In this document: positions 9,332 through 18,345 of the stretch, piece by piece
Layout of the letters: each line of letters opens with the position of its first letter
How positions within the stretch are numbered: position 1 is the first letter of the stretch
Assembly (NCBI GenBank): GCA_013823505.1
Contig: PNMH01000040.1
Location: forward strand, 1 to 34,530
Reading direction: 5' to 3'
Source: Polaromonas sp.
GTDB lineage: Bacteria; Pseudomonadota; Gammaproteobacteria; Burkholderiales; Burkholderiaceae
DNA length: 34,530 bases
Made by a program: the position numbers and the translations under genes
The notes under the pieces: model-generated
Database searches by the model: none
Seen by the model: only the letters and a program-made list of their open reading frames with translations
Told to the model about the DNA's origin: nothing

Positions 9332-10431
9332 GCGGTGCTGTCGGCTCAAGCGCCGATCTGCCCTCCACCTTTGCACCTCTGCTGATCGACTGGCAACGCC
9401 GCGCCGGGCGCAGCGGCATGCCTTGGCAGGGCAGTCGGGATCCTTACCGGGTGTGGCTGTCCGAAGTGATGCTGCAGCAGACCCAGGTGAGCACGGTGCT
9501 GGGCTACTACGCGCGGTTTTTGGAGCGTTTTCCCGACGTGGGTGCCTTGGCCGCTGCTGAAGCCGACGAAGTCATGGCCTTGTGGGGCGGCCTGGGTTAC
9601 TACAGTCGTGCCCGCAACCTGCACCGCTGCGCCCAGGCAGTGGTGGAGCAGCACGGGGGCCAGTTTCCCTCCACGGCCGCCGGACTCGAAACCTTGCCCG
9701 GCATCGGTGCATCCACGGCGGCGGCCATTGCATCGTTTTGTTTCGGAGAACGTGTGTCCATCGTGGACGGCAATGTTCGCAGGGTGCTGACGCGCTTGCT
9801 CGCATTTGAAGGCGATCTGGCGCAGACAAAATCCCAACGCGCGTTGTGGGAGGTGGCACAGGCGCTGCTGCCGATCGACCCCTCTGCCGACGACATGACG
9901 GCTTACACACAAGGGCTGATGGACCTGGGAGCGACCGTGTGCAAGCGCACCCGTCCGGCCTGCGGTCAGTGTCCCATGCAATGCATCTGCCGGGGCTACC
10001 TCGCGGGGGAGCCGCAGCGGTTTCCCGTCAAGACGCGGACCCTCAAGCGCCGCCATGAGAGTTGGTGGTTGCTGGTCGTGAGGTGGGTCGATGGATCAGA
10101 TCGTTTCTGGCTGCAGCGCCGGCCCGCCCAAGGCATCTGGGCGGGTCTGTATTGCCCGCCTGTGTTCGAGAGTGAGCAGGCGGCCCACGATGGCATGCCG
10201 CCGGGCTGGCTGGATTCGTTGGTCGCGCTGGACGCTGTGACCCACAGCCTCACCCACCGGGAATTGCGCCTGCACCCTTTGCTGCTGGAGCTCACTTCGG
10301 AGCCCGGTCCGGGTGAGCTGCCGGCAGGCCAGTGGGTGGATGCAGCGCAGCTGAGCCAGCATGGCCTGCCCACGCCGGTGAAGCTGCTGTTGCAGGCTTT
10401 GCTGACGCCCGATTTGTTTGCGCGGACTTAG
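9328..10431 (+). CDS. mutY: A/G-specific adenine DNA glycosylase
   Basis: A 367-residue repair enzyme that removes adenine mispaired with 8-oxoguanine. The HhH-GPD domain shows catalytic E46 (SEVMLQQTQ), the helix-hairpin-helix LPGIG (123-127) and catalytic D147 ([13 protein letters not shown]). The [4Fe-4S] cluster ligands are C205-x6-C212-x2-C215-x5-C221. The C-terminal NUDIX-like domain (about 240-360), which senses 8-oxoG, includes [16 protein letters not shown]. The start at 9328 overlaps the GTPase stop by 4 nt. The TAG stop overlaps the TAA stop of rapZ from the other strand in the shared bases 10428-10431. Together with mutM it makes up most of the GO defence against oxidised guanine. 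Confidence 0.98.
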   Translation: MSGAVGSSADLPSTFAPLLIDWQRRAGRSGMPWQGSRDPYRVWLSEVMLQQTQVSTVLGYYARFLERFPDVGALAAAEADEVMALWGGLGYYSRARNLHRCAQAVVEQHGGQFPSTAAGLETLPGIGASTAAAIASFCFGERVSIVDGNVRRVLTRLLAFEGDLAQTKSQRALWEVAQALLPIDPSADDMTAYTQGLMDLGATVCKRTRPACGQCPMQCICRGYLAGEPQRFPVKTRTLKRRHESWWLLVVRWVDGSDRFWLQRRPAQGIWAGLYCPPVFESEQAAHDGMPPGWLDSLVALDAVTHSLTHRELRLHPLLLELTSEPGPGELPAGQWVDAAQLSQHGLPTPVKLLLQALLTPDLFART

Positions 10432-11360
10432 ACGCCAGGCACCATCGGCGTCGGCCAGCTGTCGGATTCGCGGTGCCTCACGCGGGTTGACCAGTCCGCG
10501 CCAAACGCACGCGCGAGTTGCTCCACCAGATACACCGAGCGGTGCTGTCCGCCGGTACAGCCAATGGCCACCGTCACATAGCTGCGGTGATCGCGAAGCA
10601 TCTGCGGCAGCCAGTGCGCCAGAAAATCGGTGATCTGCTGCTCCATCTGCCGCACTTCAGGCTGCGCAACCAGGTAAGCGGCCACCGCTGTGTCGCGGCC
10701 CGTCAGGGGTTTGAGGTGGGGCTCGTAGTGCGGATTGGCCAGCATGCGCACATCAAACACAAAGTCGGCGTCCATCGGAATACCACGCTTGAACGCGAAC
10801 GACTCGAACACCAGCGTGAGCGGAGCTTGCGTGGCGCCCAGCAGGTCCTTGATCTGGCTGCGCAGGTGGGTGGGCCGAATCAGGCTGGTGTCGAGCACCA
10901 GCGCCTGGTCGCGCAATTCGGCCAGCAGCTCCCGCTCCTGCTCGATGGCGTCGGTCAGGGCGCGGTGCTGGTCGTTGAACTGCTTGAGCGAGAGCGGATG
11001 CAGCCGTCGCGTTTCTGAAAACCGGCGAACCAGCGTGTCGGTGGTGGCGTCGAGAAACACGGTGGTCAGGTTCACCGGCCGCTGTGCGTGGTGCTGCAGC
11101 TGCGCGAGCCGCTTGGGCAAACCCGGGAGCGAGCCCGCACTGCGCACGTCCATGGCAATCGCCACTTTACTGGCCTTGTGGCTCTGTTCGAGGTCGATGA
11201 AGGCCTCGAGCAACTCAGGTGGCAGGTTGTCCACGCAGTAAAAGCCCACATCCTCCAGCGCGGTGAGTGCGACCGACTTGCCCGAGCCGGACATGCCGGT
11301 GATGAGCACGAGGTGAATGGGGGCTTCGTTCGTTGCAGACATGGTGGTTGGAGCACTCAC
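10428..11360 (-). CDS. rapZ: RapZ/YvcJ-family nucleotide- and RNA-binding protein
   Basis: A 310-residue RNase adapter family protein. The N-terminal P-loop domain has GMSGSGKS (22-29) and [14 protein letters not shown]; the C-terminal domain has the RapZ-specific [37 protein letters not shown] and [18 protein letters not shown]. In E. coli RapZ directs RNase E to the sRNA GlmZ and so controls GlmS and amino-sugar synthesis; whether an equivalent sRNA exists here is unknown. The ATG at 11358-11360 overlaps the recN TGA (ATGA); an in-frame Met at codon 7 is an alternative. It is the last gene of nadK-recN-rapZ, not beside rpoN/ptsN as in enterobacteria. Confidence 0.95.
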   Translation of the reverse strand: MSAPTTMSATNEAPIHLVLITGMSGSGKSVALTALEDVGFYCVDNLPPELLEAFIDLEQSHKASKVAIAMDVRSAGSLPGLPKRLAQLQHHAQRPVNLTTVFLDATTDTLVRRFSETRRLHPLSLKQFNDQHRALTDAIEQERELLAELRDQALVLDTSLIRPTHLRSQIKDLLGATQAPLTLVFESFAFKRGIPMDADFVFDVRMLANPHYEPHLKPLTGRDTAVAAYLVAQPEVRQMEQQITDFLAHWLPQMLRDHRSYVTVAIGCTGGQHRSVYLVEQLARAFGADWSTRVRHRESDSWPTPMVPGV

Positions 11361-13000
11361 GCAGACAAGAGTTCGCGGGCGTGAGCCAGCGAAATCTCTG
11401 ACTTCTCGCTGCCGCCCAGCATGCGCGCGAGTTCGACCACGCGCGCTTCGTGGCCGATGGGTGCCACGCTGCTGAGCGTTTGCCTGCCCACCATTTGTTT
11501 GCTCACCAGCAAATGGTGGTCTGCGCAGGCCGCCACCTGGGGCAGGTGGGTCACAGCGAGCACCTGGCGGTCGCGCCCCAGTTGGCGCAGCAATTGGCCC
11601 ACGGTGTGCGCCACGGCACCGCCGATGCCGGAGTCCACCTCGTCAAAGATCAAGGTGGGGGCTTGCCCCAGCCGGCTGGTGACGACCGAGATGGCCAGCG
11701 CAATGCGCGAGAGCTCACCGCCCGAGGCCACCTTGCCGACCGGCTTGGGCGTGGCGCCCGCGTGGCCCGCCACGCGGAACTCCACCTGTTCCCAACCATG
11801 TGCCTGGGGTTCTTCCAGGCGAAGCAAGGCCACTTCAAAAACACCGCCCTGCATGCCCAGGGTCTGCATGCTCTGGGTCACTGCCTTCGACAGCTTGGGT
11901 GCGGCCTTCTGGCGTTCCTTGGTGATGGTTTGCAGTTCTGCGTTGAAGGCCTTCCAGGCGGCGCGCTCGGCCTGTTGCAGTGCATCGAGGTCCAGGGCCT
12001 GGTCGATGGCAGCGAGTTCGCGCTTCCACTGCGCAAGCACCTCGGCCAGTTCTTCAGGACTGCGGCGGTAACGGCGCGCCAGCGACACCCATTGCGCCAG
12101 GCGTTGATCCAGCTCGTCCAGGCTCGCAGGATCCTGGTCGGTGTGCCGTGCGTACTGGTGCAGGTTGTGCACGGTGTCCTGCACTTGCGCCAGAGCGGCC
12201 TCCAGCGCGGCGATGCCGTCTGCAAACCGGGGCTCAATGTGCGCTTGCGCTTGCAATGCTGAGAGTGCACGGTGAATCAGCGCCGCTGCATTGGATTCTT
12301 CGTCGTCCAGTGCAGTGACGGCGGTCTGCGCGGCGTCCAGCAGGCCTTGCGCATTGGCCAAACGACTGTGTTGGGCGTTCAGTTCTTCCCACTCGCCCGG
12401 TAGCGGTGCGAGCTTGTCGAGCTCGGCGATCTGCCACGACAGGCGTTCGCTTTCCTGTTGGAGCGTGTTCTGTTTTTCGGTGGCGTTGTCCAGGGCCTTG
12501 CGTTGGTGGCGCCACTGACTCCAGGCGAGGGTGGCCAGCTTGGTATCGATGCCCGCATAAGCATCGAGCAGGTCGCGCACGGCCTCTGCCCGGGTGAGGC
12601 TCTGCCACGCATGCTGGCCATGGATGTCGACGAGACCGTCAGCCAAGGCCTTGAGTTGCGCCATGGTGGCGGCGCTGCCGTTGATCCAGGCGCGGCTGCG
12701 ACCCTCGGTGTCCACGGTACGGCGCAGCAGCAGACTGTCCTCGACCGGAAAACCTTGTTCCTCCAACCAGGGCGTCACCGAAGCGGGTGCGTCAAATTCG
12801 GCGGCGATTTCGCAGCGCGCGGCACCTTCACGCACCACACCGCTCTCGGCTCGAGCGCCCAGCGCCAGCTGCAGAGCGTCGATGAGGATGGATTTGCCCG
12901 CACCGGTTTCACCGGTGAGCACACCAAAGCCCTGGTCCAGCTCTAGGTCGAGGGACTGCACGATGACGAAGTCGCGCAGGGCAATGCGGCGGAGGCTCAT
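11357..13000 (-). CDS. recN: DNA repair protein RecN
   Basis: A 547-residue SMC-like ATPase for double-strand break repair. Walker A GETGAGKS lies at 30-37; the ABC signature ([12 protein letters not shown]) and Walker B ([13 protein letters not shown]) are near residues 435-475, separated by a long coiled coil (about 150-370) rich in Glu, Gln and Leu. Length matches E. coli RecN (553). The start at 13000 gives the canonical N-terminus [14 protein letters not shown]. It lies 45 nt downstream of nadK on the same strand, the same order as in many beta- and gammaproteobacteria. I saw no LexA-type CTGT-N8-ACAG site in the gap, so SOS control, if any, would act elsewhere. Confidence 0.97.
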   Translation of the reverse strand: MSLRRIALRDFVIVQSLDLELDQGFGVLTGETGAGKSILIDALQLALGARAESGVVREGAARCEIAAEFDAPASVTPWLEEQGFPVEDSLLLRRTVDTEGRSRAWINGSAATMAQLKALADGLVDIHGQHAWQSLTRAEAVRDLLDAYAGIDTKLATLAWSQWRHQRKALDNATEKQNTLQQESERLSWQIAELDKLAPLPGEWEELNAQHSRLANAQGLLDAAQTAVTALDDEESNAAALIHRALSALQAQAHIEPRFADGIAALEAALAQVQDTVHNLHQYARHTDQDPASLDELDQRLAQWVSLARRYRRSPEELAEVLAQWKRELAAIDQALDLDALQQAERAAWKAFNAELQTITKERQKAAPKLSKAVTQSMQTLGMQGGVFEVALLRLEEPQAHGWEQVEFRVAGHAGATPKPVGKVASGGELSRIALAISVVTSRLGQAPTLIFDEVDSGIGGAVAHTVGQLLRQLGRDRQVLAVTHLPQVAACADHHLLVSKQMVGRQTLSSVAPIGHEARVVELARMLGGSEKSEISLAHARELLSA

Positions 13001-13045
13001 GTCGGAGTGTGTGAGGTTGTGGACAGACCGGATTCTGCCGGGTCC

Positions 13046-13963
13046 TCAGACACCTTCATTCCAGTGAAGCTTTTTTCGCAGGGTGTCGAAGTAGCTCCAG
13101 CCGACCGGGTGAAGCAGGCGAAGGGCATGCTCGGAGCGGCGCACCACGATACGGTCGCCGGGCAGGAGGCTGGTGAAGGACTGCATGTCGAAATTGGCGC
13201 TGGCCTCTTTGCCCGAGACGATCTCCAAGGCAATCTCACAATGGCCAGGCAACACCACAGGCCGGTTCGACAGGGTGTGCGGCGCGATCGGCACCATCAA
13301 CCAGCCCCCGATGGCCGGGTGCAGCAGTGGCCCGCCAGCCGACAAAGCGTAGGCGGTGGAGCCGGTGGGCGAGGCAATGATCAAGCCATCGGCCCGCTGG
13401 TTGGCCACAAAGTGTCCGTCCACTTCCACCCGCAGTTCGATCATGCTGGCAGCTCCCCCGCGGTTGACCACCACGTCGTTGAGGGCGGTGGCCTCGAAGA
13501 CGCAGCGGCCGTCGCGCCACACGCCTGCGGCCATGAGCGAGCGAGGGTCGTCCTCGAACGCACCGCGCAGGATGGGGCGCAGTTTGTCTCGGAAGTCCTC
13601 AAACGGAATGTCCGTGATGAAACCCAGGCGCCCCTGGTTGATGCCCACCAGCGGCACACCGTAGCGCGCCAGTTGCCGGCCAATGCCCAACATGGTGCCG
13701 TCGCCGCCCACCACCAGCGCGAGATCGCAGAGTCGACCCATCTCGGGCACCGACAGCGCCGGGTATTGCGTCAGGCCGGTGTTGAGCGCGGTCTCCTGCT
13801 CGATCGATACGTCGCATCCTTCGTCGTGCAGGAAGTGTGCAATCTCGTCAACCGCGCTTCGCGATCCGGGTGCATGGTATTTCCCGACGATGACCACATG
13901 CGAGAAGCGCAAGGGACGGTCCGTTCGGGTGGGGCTGGACCGTGTGTCGGGGGGCATGCTCAT
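13046..13963 (-). CDS. nadK: NAD kinase
   Basis: A 305-residue enzyme that phosphorylates NAD to NADP. The signature GGDGT is at 86-90 (D88 catalytic), followed by [13 protein letters not shown], a variant of the usual GxLGFL segment. NDVVVNRG, the [19 protein letters not shown] loop and [12 protein letters not shown] mark the C-terminal beta-sandwich. The first 20 residues are a Pro/Arg/Ser-rich extension not found in E. coli NadK. The start at 13963 is decided by TGTAAT ending 6 nt before the ATG: there is no Shine-Dalgarno, and the longer open frame upstream runs antisense through hrcA and its intergenic region. It is divergent from hrcA with 94 nt between the two start codons, and the first gene of nadK-recN-rapZ. 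Confidence 0.95.
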   Translation of the reverse strand: MSMPPDTRSSPTRTDRPLRFSHVVIVGKYHAPGSRSAVDEIAHFLHDEGCDVSIEQETALNTGLTQYPALSVPEMGRLCDLALVVGGDGTMLGIGRQLARYGVPLVGINQGRLGFITDIPFEDFRDKLRPILRGAFEDDPRSLMAAGVWRDGRCVFEATALNDVVVNRGGAASMIELRVEVDGHFVANQRADGLIIASPTGSTAYALSAGGPLLHPAIGGWLMVPIAPHTLSNRPVVLPGHCEIALEIVSGKEASANFDMQSFTSLLPGDRIVVRRSEHALRLLHPVGWSYFDTLRKKLHWNEGV

Positions 13964-13969
13964 GCGCAA

Positions 13970-13978
13970 ATTACAACA
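13970..13978 (-). promoter_or_regulatory. Possible extended -10 element for leaderless nadK
   Basis: On the minus strand TG-T-TGTAAT: the hexamer TGTAAT (5 of 6) at 13970-13975 with a TGn extension, then TTGCGC and the ATG. Initiation would coincide with the start codon. Confidence 0.42.
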
Positions 13979-14045
13979 TAGCCCGTCTGTGGTGGATTGG
14001 CCGAAAACCCTTGCTTGCTGACGGTGTCGGATGTCCGTCTCTCCG

Positions 14046-14051
14046 TAAAAT
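14046..14051 (+). promoter_or_regulatory. Possible -10 element for leaderless hrcA
   Basis: TAAAAT (5 of 6 to consensus) followed by GAAACG and the hrcA ATG at 14058. No Shine-Dalgarno and no CIRCE inverted repeat (TTAGCACTC-N9-GAGTGCTAA) is present in the 94-bp hrcA-nadK gap, so autoregulation through CIRCE is not supported here. Confidence 0.42.
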
Positions 14052-14057
14052 GAAACG

Positions 14058-15077
14058 ATGTTGGACGACCGCGCGAAGCTGCTGCTCAAAACCCTCGTCG
14101 AGCGATACATCGCCGACGGCCAGCCCGTGGGCTCGCGCACCCTCGCACGGGCCGCAGGCATGGAGCTTTCGCCGGCCACGATCCGCAATGTGATGAGCGA
14201 TCTCGAAGAGCTCGGCCTGATCGCCAGCCCGCACACCTCGGCCGGACGCATTCCCACCGCGCGCGGCTACCGCATGTTTGTCGACACCATGCTCACCGTG
14301 CGCCGCGAAGGTCTGTCGTCCGTGAGCGAGATGACGGCGCCGGGCATCGAGGCTGGCCAGCCGCACCGCGTCATCAGCCACGCGGCCAACATGCTGTCCA
14401 GTCTGTCGCAGTTCGTGGGCGTGATCACGGCGCCGCGGCGCGCCTCGGTGTTTCGCCACATTGAATTCCTGAGCCTGTCCGACCGGCGCGTGCTGGTGAT
14501 CATCGTCTCGCCCGAGGGCGATGTGCAGAACCGGATCATCCACACGCAGGCGACGTTCACGCAGTCGCAGCTGCTTGAAGCCGCCAACTTCCTCAACAGC
14601 CACTATTCGGGTCTGACCATGGAGGCCGTGCGTGAACGGCTGAAAAACGAAGTCGACGCCTTGCGCGGCGAAATCGCCGACCTCATGAAGGCCGCGGTTG
14701 ACATCGGCGCCGAAAGCGACGCGGCTCAGGACGAGGTGGTGGTGTCCGGTGAGCGCAATCTGCTGTCGGTGACCGAGTTTTCCAGCGACATGGGCAACCT
14801 GCGCCGCATGTTCGACCTGTTCGAGCAAAAGACCCAGCTCATTCGGCTGCTCGATGTGTCGGCCCAGGCCGATGGTGTGCGCATCTACATTGGCGGTGAG
14901 AGCCAGGTTGTGCCGTACGAAGATTTGTCCGTCGTGACCGCGCCTTACGAGGTCGATGGCCAGATCGTCGGCACGCTCGGTGTGATTGGCCCCCAGCGCA
15001 TGCCCTACGAGCGCATGATCCAGATCGTGGATGTGACGGCCAAGCTGGTCGGCAACGCGCTGAGCCACAACAAGTAG
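14058..15077 (+). CDS. hrcA: Heat-inducible transcription repressor HrcA
   Basis: A 339-residue repressor of class I heat-shock genes that binds CIRCE elements and needs GroEL for activity. The N-terminal winged helix (1-75) contains [20 protein letters not shown] and the HrcA-typical [14 protein letters not shown], followed by [20 protein letters not shown]. The rest is a GAF-like and dimerisation region ending in [21 protein letters not shown]. Length is normal. It stands alone on the plus strand, divergent from nadK and upstream of two tRNAs, rather than beside grpE/dnaK as in many bacteria; its targets lie outside the window. The start is set by a TAAAAT hexamer 6 nt upstream, suggesting a leaderless mRNA. 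Confidence 0.95.
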   Translation: MLDDRAKLLLKTLVERYIADGQPVGSRTLARAAGMELSPATIRNVMSDLEELGLIASPHTSAGRIPTARGYRMFVDTMLTVRREGLSSVSEMTAPGIEAGQPHRVISHAANMLSSLSQFVGVITAPRRASVFRHIEFLSLSDRRVLVIIVSPEGDVQNRIIHTQATFTQSQLLEAANFLNSHYSGLTMEAVRERLKNEVDALRGEIADLMKAAVDIGAESDAAQDEVVVSGERNLLSVTEFSSDMGNLRRMFDLFEQKTQLIRLLDVSAQADGVRIYIGGESQVVPYEDLSVVTAPYEVDGQIVGTLGVIGPQRMPYERMIQIVDVTAKLVGNALSHNK

Positions 15078-15096
15078 AACGGCTCGGGGCGACCCC

Positions 15097-15102
15097 TACA
15101 AT
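15097..15102 (+). promoter_or_regulatory. Possible -10 element for the CAU-anticodon tRNA
   Basis: TACAAT (5 of 6 to consensus) lies 12 nt before the tRNA 5' end, between the hrcA stop and the tRNA. The discriminator region is GC-rich, as in stringently controlled stable-RNA promoters. No clear -35 was recognised. Confidence 0.45.
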
Positions 15103-15113
15103 CCCCTTGCGAA

Positions 15114-15190
15114 GGGCCGTTAGCTCAGTTGGTTAGAGCAGAGGACTCATAATCCTTTGGTCGTTGGTTCAAGTCCAACACGGCCTACCA
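15114..15190 (+). tRNA. tRNA with CAU anticodon, probably tRNA-Ile2 (lysidine type)
   Basis: A 77-nt cloverleaf with encoded CCA. The acceptor GGGCCGT pairs with ACGGCCT (G1-U72 wobble), discriminator A. The anticodon loop is CTCATAA, anticodon CAT. A naive reading gives tRNA-Met. However, the anticodon stem with a G27-U43 wobble, the TTGGTCG-TTGGTTCAAGTCCAAC region and the C4-G69/C5-G68 pairs resemble E. coli tRNA-Ile2 (ileX) much more than elongator tRNA-Met as I remember them. It lacks initiator features (C1-A72 mismatch, GGG/CCC anticodon stem). If Ile2, TilS would convert C34 to lysidine so that it reads AUA. Confidence 0.85.
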
Positions 15191-15202
15191 AAAAAATGCT
15201 GC

Positions 15203-15208
15203 TATAAT
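15203..15208 (+). promoter_or_regulatory. Perfect -10 hexamer before tRNA-Arg
   Basis: TATAAT, an exact consensus, 10 nt before the tRNA-Arg 5' end and 13 nt after the preceding tRNA. A -35 would fall inside the upstream tRNA and none is obvious. tRNA-Arg may be read from this site and also by read-through. Confidence 0.5.
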
Positions 15209-15218
15209 TCGAGGCTTC

Positions 15219-15295
15219 GCGGCTGTAGCTCAGTTGGATAGAGTACTTGGCTACGAACCAAGGGGTCGTGGGTTCAATTCCTGCCAGCCGCACCA
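15219..15295 (+). tRNA. tRNA-Arg (anticodon ACG)
   Basis: A 77-nt cloverleaf with encoded CCA. The acceptor GCGGCTG pairs with CAGCCGC, discriminator A. The anticodon stem CTTGG/CCAAG has loop CTACGAA, anticodon ACG (read as ICG after A-to-I editing by TadA). The D arm AGCTCAGTTGGATAGAGT and T arm are regular. It is followed at once by an intrinsic terminator. Confidence 0.97.
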
Positions 15296-15300
15296 AACAA

Positions 15301-15333
15301 AAAACCCTGTAGCCAAAAGCTGCAGGGTTTTTT
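15301..15333 (+). terminator. Intrinsic terminator after the tRNA pair
   Basis: Stem AAACCCTGTAGC with GCTGCAGGGTTT (one T-G wobble), loop CAAAA/AAA, then a run of T ending at 15333. It begins a few bases after tRNA-Arg and should end the hrcA/tRNA transcripts before greB. Confidence 0.85.
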
Positions 15334-15378
15334 CATTTCTGCCGCAGAAAAGGCGCAGACCGCCAGCGAAAGGCCTCC

Positions 15379-15942
15379 ATGAGCAAGGCATTCACCAAAG
15401 AGTCGGATCAGGACGAGGACGACGAGCTCCCATCGCCGCCGCCGGTGCCCGGTGGCAAGAACTACATCACCCGCGCTGGCTACGACCGCCTTCGCGCAGA
15501 GCTGTTTACGCTGATCGATGATGAGCGGCCCAAAATCGTCGAGATCGTGCACTGGGCTGCCAGCAACGGGGACCGATCGGAAAACGGCGACTACCTCTAT
15601 GGCAAGAAGCGTCTGCGCGAGATCGATCGGCGCATCCGCTTTCTGACTCGCCGGTTGGAGATTGCCGAGGTGGTCGATGCATCGCTGCACCACGGTGGCG
15701 ACCAGGTCTTCTTTGGCTCAACCCTGACCTACGCCGACGAAAGCGGCGCCGAGACCACCGTCACCATCCTGGGCGTGGACGAGGCAGACAGTTCGCGGGG
15801 CGAGATCAGCTGGGTGTCACCGGTGGCACGCGCGCTGCTCAAGGCCAAGGTGGGAGATGTGGTCCGTCTGGTTGTGCCGGGAGGTACGCAAGAGCTGGAG
15901 GTGTTGTCGGTGAGTTACCCGGCACCCAGCGGCAGCGTCTGA
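15379..15942 (+). CDS. greB: Transcription elongation factor GreB
   Basis: A 187-residue factor that enters the RNA polymerase secondary channel and stimulates cleavage of backtracked transcripts. After an acidic, Pro-rich leader (about 1-25, ESDQDEDDELPSPPPVPGG) comes the Gre N-terminal coiled coil, with the tip residues D65 and E68 in SNGDRSENGDY and the GreB-typical YGKKRLREIDRRIRFL. The C-terminal FKBP-like domain ends in PVARALLKAKVGDVVRLVVPGG. GreB rather than GreA is indicated by the YGKKRLREID segment and length; the acidic leader makes it longer than E. coli GreB (158). The ATG at 15379 has AAAGG upstream. Its TGA directly abuts the spoT stop coming from the other strand, forming the palindrome TGATCA. 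Confidence 0.94.
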   Translation: MSKAFTKESDQDEDDELPSPPPVPGGKNYITRAGYDRLRAELFTLIDDERPKIVEIVHWAASNGDRSENGDYLYGKKRLREIDRRIRFLTRRLEIAEVVDASLHHGGDQVFFGSTLTYADESGAETTVTILGVDEADSSRGEISWVSPVARALLKAKVGDVVRLVVPGGTQELEVLSVSYPAPSGSV

Positions 15943-18201
15943 TCAGGCCTTGACGGGCTTGAAGCGCTGGGCCTTGATGACCGAAGTTGTCCGTTTGAGG
16001 CTGCGCAGCACGTCGGCGAGGTGTTGACGATCGCGCACAGAAACCGAGAAGCGGATGTCGGTGGCGGTCTGTGCAGGTTCGTCGCCCATGTCCACATGGG
16101 TGATGTCGGCTTCGGCCGATGCAATGCTGGAGGCCACGCGCGCCAGCACGCCCTTGCCGTTCGTCACGGTCACCACCACCGTTGTTTCGAATGACCTCAC
16201 AGGTTCGTCGGCCCACTCCACTTCCAGGAAACGTTCGCTGTCACGCAACAGCAGGCGTTTGCCGGTCGGACATTCTTCGGCGTGCACCACCAAGCCCTCG
16301 CCGCGACCCAGATAGCCCACGATGCGATCGCCCGGGATGGGTTTGCAACACGGTGCGTACTGGACCGACAGACCTTCGCTGCCATCGAGCGTGACGACGC
16401 CCTGCGAAGCCGATTCGTCGCGCCCGCTCGCGTAGCGTTCGGTGCTGATCAACAACGCGTCTGGTTTGAGGCCCATTTCAGACAACAGCACCGCGAGCTT
16501 CTTGCCCACCATGCTGGCGATGCGTTTGCCCATGCCGATGTCCGACAACAGCTCATCGCGCGTCTTGTTGCCGGTGAAACGCAGCAGTTTCTCCCAGGTG
16601 CTTTGGTACTCGCCGTCTTCGGCAGGCAGGTTGGCCAAGCCTTCCGACCTGAGCGCCTGGCTCAGCATGCGCTCGCCCAATTCGTGGGATTTCTCCTGAG
16701 CCACGGTCTTGAGGTGGTGGCGAATCTTGGATCGCGCGCGCCCGGTTTTCACAAACGAGAGCCAGGCCGGGTTCGGCTCGGCGCTGTCGGCGGTGATGAT
16801 CTCCACCACATCGCCGTTGGCCAGCTCGGTGCGCAGCGGTCGCTGCTCCCCGTTGATGCGAGCCGATACCGTGTGGTTGCCCACGTCGCTGTGGATGGCG
16901 TAAGCGAAGTCCATCACCGTCGCGCCGCGCGGCAGGGCCATGATCTTGCTCTTGGGCGTGAACACATAGACCGCGTCGGGGAACAGGTCGATCTTGATGT
17001 GGTCCCAGAATTCGCCCGCGTCGTGCGTTTCCTGCTGAATGTCCAACAGCGACTGCAGCCATTGCGTGCCCAGGCGTTGGGACATGTCGCTGCCGGGCTC
17101 ACTGGCCTTGTAGAGCCAATGCGCCGCGACTCCGGATTCGGCCACCACATCCATTGCGTGCGTGCGCAGCTGGAATTCGATGTTGGTGCCGAACGGGCCG
17201 ATGAGGGTGGTGTGCAGTGACTGGTACCCGTTGACCTTGGGAATGGCCACGTAGTCTCGGAACTTGCCGGGCAAAGGTTTGTAGAGCTGGTGAAGCACGC
17301 CCAAGCCGGTGTAGCAATCGGTGAGCTCGGGCACAACGATGCGAAAACCATAGACATCGGTGACCTGCGAGAACGACAGGTGCTTGTTGTCCATCTTGCG
17401 GTAGACCGAATACAGCGTCTTCTCGCGACCCATGATCCGCACGTTCATGCCCTGCCGGGCAAACACGGTTTCCACTTCTTTCTGCACGCGAGAAATGAGG
17501 TCGCGCCGACGATTTCGCGATTTGTTCAGGGCCTTGGACAGGACTTCGTAGCGCCAGGGGTGCAGAAACCGGAACGCGAGGTCCTGCAGTTCGCGGTACG
17601 TGAAGTTCAAGCCCAAGCGGTGGGCGATCGGCGCATAGATTTCCAGCGTCTCGCTGCTGATGCGCTGCCACTTGCTGCGGGGCATGTCGCCCATGGTGCG
17701 CATGTTGTGGGTGCGATCGGCCAGCTTGATGAGAATGACGCGCACGTCCTTGGCCATGGCCAGCAGCATCTTGCGAAACGACTCGGCCTGGTTCTGCTCC
17801 CGGGTGTCAAACTCCAGCTTCTCCAGCTTGGTGAGGCCGTCCACCAGATCGGCCACCGGCGCGCCAAAGCGTTCCACCAGCTCCTCTTTGGTCACGCCGC
17901 AGTCTTCGATGGCGTCATGCATCAACGCGGACATCAGCGCCTGGGCATCGAGCTTCCACTCCGCACACTGTGCCGCCACGGCGATCGGGTGGGTGATGTA
18001 GGGGTCACCGTTCTTGCGCAACTGCCCCAGGTGTGCTTCGTCGGCAAACCGGTATGCCTGACGGATGCTCTCGATGTCACCTGCTCCAAGGTAATCGAGT
18101 TTGGCCAGCAGCCCGGCAAAGCTGGCCGCAGCTGCGCTGGCTGCTGGATGCGCCTGGTCTTCAGAGGACAAAAGAGAGCCGGTGTCGGCCAAGGTGGACA
18201 T
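15943..18201 (-). CDS. spoT: Bifunctional (p)ppGpp synthetase/hydrolase
   Basis: A 752-residue RelA/SpoT-family enzyme. The hydrolase HD domain is intact: ITHPIAVA with H71, MHDAIEDCG with H95-D96 and E99-D100, and the downstream LADRTHNMRT. The synthetase domain contains GREKTLYSVYRKM and DVYGFRIVV, with PLPGKFRDYVAIPKVNGYQ. Next come a TGS domain (VYVFTPKSKIMALPRGATVMDFAYAIH) and a C-terminal ACT domain (TVVVTVTNGKGVLARVASSI). An intact HD site indicates SpoT or Rel rather than hydrolase-dead RelA. It is the last gene of the yicC-gmk-rpoZ-spoT run, but a strong terminator lies upstream at 18301-18327 and TAAAGT ends 6 nt before its ATG, so it probably has its own leaderless transcript. Confidence 0.96.
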   Translation of the reverse strand: MSTLADTGSLLSSEDQAHPAASAAAASFAGLLAKLDYLGAGDIESIRQAYRFADEAHLGQLRKNGDPYITHPIAVAAQCAEWKLDAQALMSALMHDAIEDCGVTKEELVERFGAPVADLVDGLTKLEKLEFDTREQNQAESFRKMLLAMAKDVRVILIKLADRTHNMRTMGDMPRSKWQRISSETLEIYAPIAHRLGLNFTYRELQDLAFRFLHPWRYEVLSKALNKSRNRRRDLISRVQKEVETVFARQGMNVRIMGREKTLYSVYRKMDNKHLSFSQVTDVYGFRIVVPELTDCYTGLGVLHQLYKPLPGKFRDYVAIPKVNGYQSLHTTLIGPFGTNIEFQLRTHAMDVVAESGVAAHWLYKASEPGSDMSQRLGTQWLQSLLDIQQETHDAGEFWDHIKIDLFPDAVYVFTPKSKIMALPRGATVMDFAYAIHSDVGNHTVSARINGEQRPLRTELANGDVVEIITADSAEPNPAWLSFVKTGRARSKIRHHLKTVAQEKSHELGERMLSQALRSEGLANLPAEDGEYQSTWEKLLRFTGNKTRDELLSDIGMGKRIASMVGKKLAVLLSEMGLKPDALLISTERYASGRDESASQGVVTLDGSEGLSVQYAPCCKPIPGDRIVGYLGRGEGLVVHAEECPTGKRLLLRDSERFLEVEWADEPVRSFETTVVVTVTNGKGVLARVASSIASAEADITHVDMGDEPAQTATDIRFSVSVRDRQHLADVLRSLKRTTSVIKAQRFKPVKA

Positions 18202-18207
18202 GTCTCT

Positions 18208-18213
18208 ACTTTA
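18208..18213 (-). promoter_or_regulatory. Possible -10-like element for leaderless spoT
   Basis: On the minus strand TAAAGT (4 of 6 to consensus, fitting TANNNT) is followed by AGAGAC and the spoT ATG. No Shine-Dalgarno. Weakest of the similar sites in this window. Confidence 0.3.
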
Positions 18214-18300
18214 GCCTGTGATGACAAATGCCGCGTTGGGCGGCGCCCGGGTTGTGCCGCGCCCCGTGAGGGTTTGATGACAGATCCGAACGAAGGCGAA

Positions 18301-18327
18301 AAAAAACACCGCGCTGCGGTGTTTTTT
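18301..18327. terminator. Bidirectional intrinsic terminator between rpoZ and spoT
   Basis: A symmetric hairpin: ACACCGC (18306-18312), 3-nt loop, GCGGTGT (18316-18322), flanked by A6 on the left and T5-T6 on the right, so it carries a U tract in both directions. On the minus strand it ends the gmk-rpoZ transcript before spoT. Nothing on the plus strand is known to need it. Confidence 0.85.
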
Positions 18328-18345
18328 GTGAAGCTCAAGGGCCGA

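Noticed and set aside
13001..14057. LexA box for recN or CIRCE element for hrcA
   Set aside because: No CTGT-N8-ACAG in the nadK-recN gap and no TTAGCACTC-type inverted repeat in the hrcA-nadK gap.
13964..14257. Upstream extension of nadK to an ATG at 14257
   Set aside because: It is antisense to hrcA and unrelated to NAD kinases; a -10-like hexamer lies directly before the 13963 ATG.
15114..15340. tRNA-associated integration (att) site
   Set aside because: No integrase gene, no repeated tRNA 3' end and no composition change downstream; greB and spoT are ordinary chromosomal genes.
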